The notes beneath the pieces are model-generated. The model was not told the DNA's origin. It saw only the letters and a program-made list of their open reading frames with translations, and ran no database searches. A stretch of DNA of 38,235 nucleotides from an uncultured Bacteroidales bacterium (GTDB lineage: Bacteria > Bacteroidota > Bacteroidia > Bacteroidales > Paludibacteraceae): the NCBI GenBank assembly GCA_937901225.1, contig CALCGX010000079.1, forward strand, positions 1 through 38,235, in the 5' to 3' direction. Both the position numbers and the translations under genes were made by a program. Positions within the stretch are counted from its first letter, which is position 1. Each line of letters begins with the position of its first letter. Below are positions 32,823 to 38,235 of this stretch, in pieces.

Positions 32823-33604
32823 ATAAACGGAATAATTCGTTTCAACTTCTTTTCGTCGAACTCATCTGCGAATTCCTCTTTGTAGCGATAATAAATAGAG
32901 TTCGCGCGAGGAACAAGATTACAGCATGAGAACCAAAAGAAACTCAATCCTGCCCACGACCATGTCAAAATTGCAAATCCAAGCCACTCAGTAATCTCGC
33001 CCAAGTAGTTAGCACTAGTCACATACTTGTACATACCCTTCTTTGGCAAATAATGGTTGGTATCACCAGGTTTGCGCAAATGGCGAATCACATGGTCTGA
33101 ATGCATATTGATTGCCCATCCGCAGATGAAGATCAGCACACCTAAGATGAAGCGCCAATCGGTCAGCCAAGTAGTAGCATATGGAGCAAATTGAGGCGCT
33201 AAATGAAAGAGCCAATAGCCTTGTATATAGCCATTCACAAGATTCCATATCACCGAGAATGCCATGATAATAATTGGCATCTTGCTATTACCTTTCAGCA
33301 AGAATGGGAAGATAAACGACCTTTGGAAATAGTGAAACTGGAATATCAAGAAGAAGATCAGATAGGGCAACTGAAACTTCACCTCCGACATTGCCCACAG
33401 GTACAACATCACCACAAATACGGGCATCTCCATCAGACACCAGCCCACCTTATTATTGATTGCAGGTCCCCATTTCTCAGTACGCATCTTGCCATAACCT
33501 GCGTCCACGAAATAGAGTGCCACAAACACCACCAATCCGATCAGGAATAGTATAAAGAGAAAATCATGAAATGATTCTAAAGCAGTAGATATTTCCATAA
33601 GCAA
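32816..33604 (-). CDS. Steroid 5-alpha-reductase family membrane protein
   Basis: This 262-residue polytopic membrane protein has six or seven hydrophobic segments. Its C-terminal signature is that of steroid 5-alpha-reductase/DUF1295 proteins: NMHSDHVIRHLRKPGDTNHYLPKKGMYKYVTSANYLGEITEWLGFAI, followed by the positively charged end YKEEFADEFDEKKLKRIIPFIY. The NADPH-binding Asn, Glu and Tyr of the family are represented in SANYLGEITEW and SIYYRYKEE. A promoter ends a few bases upstream, so the leader is about 8 nt and the third codon (ATG at 33598) is an alternative start. It is first in a transcription unit with the OYE-like reductase and the SDR, matching the gene set used by gut Bacteroidota to make 5-alpha-reduced bile acids or steroids. 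The substrate is not proven. Confidence 0.88.
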   Translation of the reverse strand: MLMEISTALESFHDFLFILFLIGLVVFVALYFVDAGYGKMRTEKWGPAINNKVGWCLMEMPVFVVMLYLWAMSEVKFQLPYLIFFLIFQFHYFQRSFIFPFLLKGNSKMPIIIMAFSVIWNLVNGYIQGYWLFHLAPQFAPYATTWLTDWRFILGVLIFICGWAINMHSDHVIRHLRKPGDTNHYLPKKGMYKYVTSANYLGEITEWLGFAILTWSWAGLSFFWFSCCNLVPRANSIYYRYKEEFADEFDEKKLKRIIPFIY

Positions 33605-33618
33605 TAATAATTAGCGTG

Positions 33619-33650
33619 CAAAATTAGTTAAAATAAATGAAACCACCAAA
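33619..33650 (-). promoter_or_regulatory. Promoter of the 5-alpha-reductase / OYE / SDR unit
   Basis: Minus-strand TAATTTTG (33626-33619) and TTTG (33650-33647) are 20 nt apart, in the 59-bp gap after the EamA gene. The three reductase genes thus form their own transcription unit. Confidence 0.75.
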
Positions 33651-33663
33651 TAAATATTAAAAA

Positions 33664-34578
33664 TCATTCTATTTTTCTTTGTTTTTGACTAATAAATAGT
33701 CCGATTACAATAACAATAATCCCTACCCTCTTCCATATCGGCAACTGTTCGTCAAAAATCACCCACATCAGCAAGGCCGTAAACACAGGGCGCACATTGT
33801 TGAACACGTTCGCACGCGTCACGCCTATCTGACGTACCGTATAGCAAAATAGGATAAAAGCAGTTACCGAAGCAAACACCGCCAAATAGCCCACAGCAAC
33901 CACAGGAGTGATATCCGCCGACAGTGGCGCTATTGTATCTTGCAACGACTGCCTGTCGAATACTCCCCATACCGCATAAAACAATACCAACGCTACCAAC
34001 TGCACATAAAACACAATACTCAGCGATGAATACCGCGTAGGAATACGGCGCAAGATAATCGTATATCCCACTGACATACTGACCGTTACAATTGCCAGCA
34101 ACACGCCCCACGGATTACCCAACGCAAAATTATTCGCACCCACCAACAGCAGCAACAGCATACCCACTGTAGATATCAAAATACCCACCACATTATTGCG
34201 GGTCACTTTTTCGCGCAAGATGATAAACGCAAGAATCGGTGCCATAATCGGCTGCGTACTCAGCATCGCCTCTGCTATCGTGGGCGAAGCAAAACTTTGA
34301 TAGGTATATGTCTCGAAAATAAAATACAAGAACGGCTGAAACAATCCACCTAGCACAAACAGCGGAATATCCCGCTTCTCCACCCGCTGCAATCCCAGCA
34401 CTTCATTCCTACGAAACAGCACTCCCACAAGCAGCATCAATACGATGGCCAACGTAAATCGTAAAATAATGAGCGTCAGTGGACTAAACACCACCAACGC
34501 CTCTTTGACTGCAATCCCTGCTCCAGCCCAACAGAGCATAGCAAAAACTACCGACAAATATGGAACGATTTTTCTCAT
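33664..34578 (-). CDS. EamA/DMT-family transporter
   Basis: This 304-residue protein has about ten hydrophobic segments in two similar halves, the two-fold EamA layout (first half MLCWAGAGIAVKEALVVFSPLTLIILRF; second half SMSVGYTIILRRIPTRYSSLSIVFYVQLVALV). The family exports or imports small metabolites such as amino acids and sugars; the substrate is unknown. The start codon overlaps the stop of the GH3-family gene by 4 bp (ATGA), so the two are translationally coupled and may share a pathway. A promoter for the next unit lies just after the stop. Confidence 0.9.
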   Translation of the reverse strand: MRKIVPYLSVVFAMLCWAGAGIAVKEALVVFSPLTLIILRFTLAIVLMLLVGVLFRRNEVLGLQRVEKRDIPLFVLGGLFQPFLYFIFETYTYQSFASPTIAEAMLSTQPIMAPILAFIILREKVTRNNVVGILISTVGMLLLLLVGANNFALGNPWGVLLAIVTVSMSVGYTIILRRIPTRYSSLSIVFYVQLVALVLFYAVWGVFDRQSLQDTIAPLSADITPVVAVGYLAVFASVTAFILFCYTVRQIGVTRANVFNNVRPVFTALLMWVIFDEQLPIWKRVGIIVIVIGLFISQKQRKIE

Positions 34579-36428
34579 TCCTTTTTCGTGCGTTTTGTTG
34601 CACGCTCTGTACGACGCTGCGCACGCGCTTTCTGACGTCCTTTGATGCGTGTATCAATATTGTCCGCCAGTTCCATAATGATATCCGACAAGCTATCTTG
34701 ACGCTCGATCTGGTCAAACTTACGGCGACGCATTTCATCCTGCATCAGCAAATTGAATTTGAATTGACCATCGCGCCAACCATCGTTGAGCATGGATTTC
34801 TTGAAGCGTGCGTATGCATTGGTAGATAGGATATGCGCTTGTGGCTCTTTCAGACGGAAAGACGCACGCTTTGACTCGTATTCATTGTTGATTTCCTGCA
34901 ACTTACGATCTACTACCTTCGTAAATTCATCCGCTATTTGTTGATCGATTTCCTCGTCCACAAACTCATAGTAGAAATGGTATTTCGACTCACGAACGTC
35001 CGCAAATCCAACAAAGAACTTGGTCTTAATGTCCATCAATTCCTCTGCCTTATGCACCGCGTCAATAAATTGTGGCTCATACAGTTTCTCACCCGTCATC
35101 GACACAATACCATTCACCTTCGACACCATATGCACGGTCGGCGTCTTGTAGAAACTACCACCTACCTCCACCAGGTCGTTCATATTATAGCGGAACAGTC
35201 CCGAATACGTCGTCACATACGCACAATAGCGTTTGCCCTTCTCCAGCTCATAGATCTGCAAGAAATGCTTGTGTGGCTTATCCAATTCGCTCTCTTCCAC
35301 AAACTCATAGTAGTGGAAATGGGGGAATAGCACCGACTCGTTCGTATCATCCAGCGAGAAGCCGAATCGACATTCCGTAGCGATATAGCCCAATTCTTGG
35401 TACATGGTTTTATCCCAATTGAATTGGTCCATATACTTCTCCATATAAATCTTCGTATTACCGCATTTCCAGGTCGAAAGTAGTTGCAACCATGGCCAAA
35501 AATGCTTGGGCTCTAATTTTCCATGCTCCTTCAGCAGCTGACGCAACTCCTCTGCACGCTCTGGTTGAGGCGACATATACGCATGCAACTCCTCACGGAT
35601 ATACTCAGAAATATCAAAGTTCCAACTCAGCGTACCTTTCTCAATATCCTCAATCATCTCCTCCGTATTCTCGTTGAGTGTGCGCAGCAACTCTAGTATC
35701 GTGGACGGATTGGCTGTCGCCCACAAGGTCACATCGCGATACTGCATCGCCAAGCGCATCAAGGTATAGTTACGCGCAGCATAGTCGTCAATCGACATCA
35801 CACATGCAGGTGCTGTATAATGCTTCTTAATAATCTTTGGCACATCACGCACCAGCACACCACTCACCGAACCAAACACAGTACCATCAGGAGCATAACC
35901 CTCCAATTCCTTACCTACCGTGGTAAACAGATGCCCGCCAAAGATACGACTGCGATGGCAAATAAAATTCCATATCCACACATGCGTCATCTTACCATAC
36001 ACATCCTTCAAATACTTATGCGTCATCGGAATCCACTTCGGCTCAGAGGTTGTACCCGAGGTGGTTGCATACATATCTGGCTTACCAGGAAACAGAACAT
36101 TCTCTTCGCCCTGCTTATGGCGCTCCACATAAGGGCGCAGCGGCTCAAAGCTATCATTTACAGGCACATACTGACGATACAATCGGAAGAAATCCTCCGT
36201 ACTTGTAGCCGACAAGATACGATCAAAATGATGCTCCTTGCCATATACCGTATCGCGTGATATAGTCAAAATATCGCGCAACGTCTGCTCTGCTGCCTGC
36301 TTAGGATGCCTGCACCAATAGTTCAAACGCAGGCGTTGCGAACCGCCCACCAAACATAGTGCCGTGTTAATTAGCCAAGGATATGGCAATGCATTTCCCT
36401 GATCATCCAAATAAGTTTTTTTCTTCAT
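34575..36428 (-). CDS. GH3-family acyl-adenylating enzyme
   Basis: This 617-residue protein is a GH3 (auxin-responsive promoter) family member. It has the ATP/AMP motif YATTSGTTSEPKWIPMT near residue 120, a Tyr-rich central region (YIATECRFGFSLDD ... FHYYEFVEE), and MVSKVNGIVSMTGEKLYE before the C-terminal lid domain. Plant GH3 enzymes activate acids such as jasmonate or indole-3-acetate and join them to amino acids. Bacteroidota carry many GH3 homologues of unknown substrate. I start at the ATG at 36428 (MKKKTYLDDQG), preceded by AGGA; an ATG 13 codons earlier is less likely. The C-terminus is very basic (QKARAQRRTERATKRTKKE). It is coupled to the EamA transporter. Confidence 0.9.
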   Translation of the reverse strand: MKKKTYLDDQGNALPYPWLINTALCLVGGSQRLRLNYWCRHPKQAAEQTLRDILTISRDTVYGKEHHFDRILSATSTEDFFRLYRQYVPVNDSFEPLRPYVERHKQGEENVLFPGKPDMYATTSGTTSEPKWIPMTHKYLKDVYGKMTHVWIWNFICHRSRIFGGHLFTTVGKELEGYAPDGTVFGSVSGVLVRDVPKIIKKHYTAPACVMSIDDYAARNYTLMRLAMQYRDVTLWATANPSTILELLRTLNENTEEMIEDIEKGTLSWNFDISEYIREELHAYMSPQPERAEELRQLLKEHGKLEPKHFWPWLQLLSTWKCGNTKIYMEKYMDQFNWDKTMYQELGYIATECRFGFSLDDTNESVLFPHFHYYEFVEESELDKPHKHFLQIYELEKGKRYCAYVTTYSGLFRYNMNDLVEVGGSFYKTPTVHMVSKVNGIVSMTGEKLYEPQFIDAVHKAEELMDIKTKFFVGFADVRESKYHFYYEFVDEEIDQQIADEFTKVVDRKLQEINNEYESKRASFRLKEPQAHILSTNAYARFKKSMLNDGWRDGQFKFNLLMQDEMRRRKFDQIERQDSLSDIIMELADNIDTRIKGRQKARAQRRTERATKRTKKE

Positions 36429-36532
36429 AATAGTTATTCCTTTATGACAATCCTCTCCGCAACCCACACACCACCAACACTTTAGACTATCAAAATATCC
36501 TTATTTTGTGCAAAATACACAAAAATCCGCTG

Positions 36533-36564
36533 CAAAGATACTATTTTTTTTTGATATATGCAAT
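36533..36564 (-). promoter_or_regulatory. Promoter of the GH3-EamA unit
   Basis: Minus-strand TATCTTTG (36540-36533) with ATTG (36564-36561) 20 nt upstream, giving a leader of about 100 nt. Confidence 0.65.
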
Positions 36565-36585
36565 ATTTCTATGCTAATTTCAAAT

Positions 36586-36634
36586 CATAATTCAAAATTC
36601 ATAATTCATAATTCTTAATTCAAACTTCTTAACT
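36586..36634. repeat. 7-bp tandem repeat upstream of lysS
   Basis: Seven heptamers of the CATAATT type (CATAATT, CAAAATT, CATAATT, CATAATT, CTTAATT, then two degenerate units) fill part of the 463-bp divergent gap between the GH3 gene and lysS. Confidence 0.92.
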
Positions 36635-36657
36635 TCCCTTGTCTTTCCCTTTTCAAT

Positions 36658-36723
36658 TACGTACCATATACGTAGGATATACGTAACATATACGTACCAT
36701 ATACGTAGCATATACGTAAGATA
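36658..36723. repeat. 11-bp tandem repeat with palindromic TACGTA core
   Basis: Six contiguous 11-bp units, each TACGTA plus two variable bases plus ATA (TACGTACCATA, TACGTAGGATA and so on). They lie about 80 bp upstream of the lysS -33 box. Confidence 0.93.
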
Positions 36724-36801
36724 TACCTATCTATACCGAAGGAATAGCCTATCTATAACAATACGTCTGCTCCAAAAAATCACAAATTATACCCCGTAAA
36801 T

Positions 36802-36832
36802 TTTGTAGATTGTAAATATTTTTGTACCTTTG
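36802..36832 (+). promoter_or_regulatory. Promoter of lysS
   Basis: TTTG (36802-36805), 19 nt, TACCTTTG (36825-36832): a perfect match to the Bacteroidota promoter consensus. Transcription starts near 36839, about 50 nt before the ATG. Confidence 0.85.
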
Positions 36833-36891
36833 CACCCAAATTGCGCATTATGCGCGCACATGTACGAATAATATTTAAGAACAAAAAAGAT

Positions 36892-38235
36892 ATGGAACTC
36901 AGTGAACAAGAAGTAATCCGCAGAGAAAGTCTGCAAAAGATGCGCGATATGGGTATTAACCCCTATCCTGCTGATGAGTATGTAGTTACAGGTTATTCTA
37001 CCGATATCAAGTCAACCTTCGTTGACGAACAAACCGAAGATGCTGAGTGGTACACGGGCAAGCCTGTGCGCATTGCGGGTCGTATGATGTCGCGTCGTAT
37101 CATGGGCAAAGCATCCTTCGTAGAGATTCAAGACTCCAAAGGTCGTATCCAAGTATATGTAAGCCGCGACGATATCCAAGCCCCTACTCCAGAAGGAGAG
37201 ACAGCTACCACCGTGGAGCAACAGATGTACAACGTAGTCTTCAAGAAACTGCTTGATATAGGTGACTTCGTAGGTATCGAGGGCTTTGTATTCCGCACCC
37301 AAATGGGCGAGATCAGCGTACACGCACAAAAACTCACTGTGCTGGCTAAATCGCTCCGCCCACTCCCTATCGTGAAATACAAAGACGGTGTGGCATACGA
37401 CGGCTTCAACGACCCTGAGCAACGCTATCGTCAACGTTATGTGGACCTCGTAGTGAACGAAGGTGTGAAGGATGTGTTCTTGAAGCGTGCAACTATCATC
37501 CGCACCATGCGTCAGGTGTTTGATGAGGCGGGTTACACCGAGGTAGAGACCCCAATGCTACAAGCTATTGCGGGTGGTGCTTCGGCTCGTCCCTTCATCA
37601 CTCACCACAATGCATTGGACGTAGATATGTACATGCGTATTGCTACCGAGCTATATCTCAAGCGCCTCATCGTAGGCGGTTTCGAGGGTGTGTATGAGAT
37701 TGGTCGTAACTTCCGCAACGAGGGTATGGATCGTAGCCATAACCCAGAGTTCACCTGCATGGAGCTCTATGTATCCTACAAGGATTACAACTGGATGATG
37801 ACCTTCACCGAGCAACTATTAGAACGCATTGCTATCGCAGTCAATGGTACTACTCAAGTGAAGATTGGTGATAACATCGTTGATTTCAAGGCGCCATATC
37901 GCCGTTTGCCTATTCTCGAGGCAATCCAAGAGAAGACTGGCTATGATTTGAGCAACATGAGCGAAGATGAGATTCGCGTGATTGCTAAGAAGTATGGTGT
38001 AGAGGATACCGACAAGATGGGCCGTGGCAAATTGATCGACGAGATCTTTGGTGAGACTTGCGAGGGTACTTTTATTCAGCCTACATTCATTACCGATTAT
38101 CCAGTAGAGATGTCACCTCTTACCAAGAAACACCGCTCTAACCCCCGTCTTACCGAGAGATTTGAGCTTTTCGTAAACGGTAAGGAGCTTGCCAATGCAT
38201 ATAGTGAGCTTAACGACCCTATCGACCAGCTTGAC
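36892..38235 (+). CDS. lysS: Lysyl-tRNA synthetase, class II (partial)
   Basis: 448 codons are open to the window edge; the family has about 500-580 residues, so the C-terminus is missing. The N-terminal OB-fold tRNA-binding domain has VRIAGRMMSRRIMGKASFVEIQDSKGRIQVYV. The class II core follows: motif 1 (FDEAGYTEVETPMLQ), the lysine-site block GGASARPFITHHNALD, and motif 2 YEIGRNFRNEGMDRSHNPEFTCMELY. The C-terminal part visible includes ITDYPVEMSPLTKKHRSNPRLTERFELFVNGKELANAYSELNDP. Motif 3 lies beyond the edge. The enzyme charges tRNA-Lys in the cytoplasm. It has its own strong promoter. Confidence 0.97.
   Translation, partial: MELSEQEVIRRESLQKMRDMGINPYPADEYVVTGYSTDIKSTFVDEQTEDAEWYTGKPVRIAGRMMSRRIMGKASFVEIQDSKGRIQVYVSRDDIQAPTPEGETATTVEQQMYNVVFKKLLDIGDFVGIEGFVFRTQMGEISVHAQKLTVLAKSLRPLPIVKYKDGVAYDGFNDPEQRYRQRYVDLVVNEGVKDVFLKRATIIRTMRQVFDEAGYTEVETPMLQAIAGGASARPFITHHNALDVDMYMRIATELYLKRLIVGGFEGVYEIGRNFRNEGMDRSHNPEFTCMELYVSYKDYNWMMTFTEQLLERIAIAVNGTTQVKIGDNIVDFKAPYRRLPILEAIQEKTGYDLSNMSEDEIRVIAKKYGVEDTDKMGRGKLIDEIFGETCEGTFIQPTFITDYPVEMSPLTKKHRSNPRLTERFELFVNGKELANAYSELNDPIDQLD

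Overview
The window looks like chromosomal DNA from a Bacteroidota (Bacteroidales) bacterium, probably gut-associated. Evidence: recurrent promoters of the Bacteroidota type (TTTG or CTTG, 19-20 nt, TAnnTTTG); candidate type IX secretion C-terminal sorting tails on giant surface proteins; SusC/BtuB-style TonB-dependent uptake; a BtuG-like lipoprotein; and a GxxExxY nuclease-like protein. No rRNA, tRNA, CRISPR array or transposase gene was seen.

Layout. (1) 1-711: a Fic-domain gene with a Bro-N-like N-terminus, cut by the window edge. (2) 1125-5486, minus strand: iorA and iorB (indolepyruvate:ferredoxin oxidoreductase), a GxxExxY gene and a PLP aminotransferase, separated by four copies of a fold-back repeat. 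(3) 5511-10953: a cobalamin uptake operon (btuB, btuG-like, btuH-like) behind a cobalamin riboswitch, bracketed by two near-identical 283-bp repeats, each ending in a promoter. (4) 11050-15425: an AT-rich pair made of a small repeat-containing membrane protein and a 1,233-residue secreted Fn3 protein, with a C11 tract in the probable leader. (5) 16162-27702: two adjacent giant secreted proteins sharing a repeated Ig-like plus beta-propeller cassette and the same C-terminal region; the second begins with an amidase domain. (6) 27768-30602: recN and rarA. (7) 30639-33604, minus strand: SDR, old-yellow-enzyme-like reductase and steroid 5-alpha-reductase-like protein. This combination recalls the steroid/bile-acid reductive clusters of gut Bacteroidota. 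(8) 33664-36428: an EamA transporter and a GH3-family adenylating enzyme. (9) 36892 to the end: lysS.

The most unusual signal is genome-wide rather than one gene. Short degenerate tandem repeats with a strict 7-bp period, but different unit words, occur between genes and inside btuB, btuG, btuH-like, iorA and rarA. One also sits in the variable arm of the cobalamin riboswitch. One array encodes almost the whole hydrophobic core of the BtuG-like signal peptide. A related palindromic element has entered iorA twice in the same reading frame. Together with the fold-back repeats next to the GxxExxY gene and the 283-bp promoter-bearing repeat, this points to several small-repeat systems shaping both genes and intergenic DNA.
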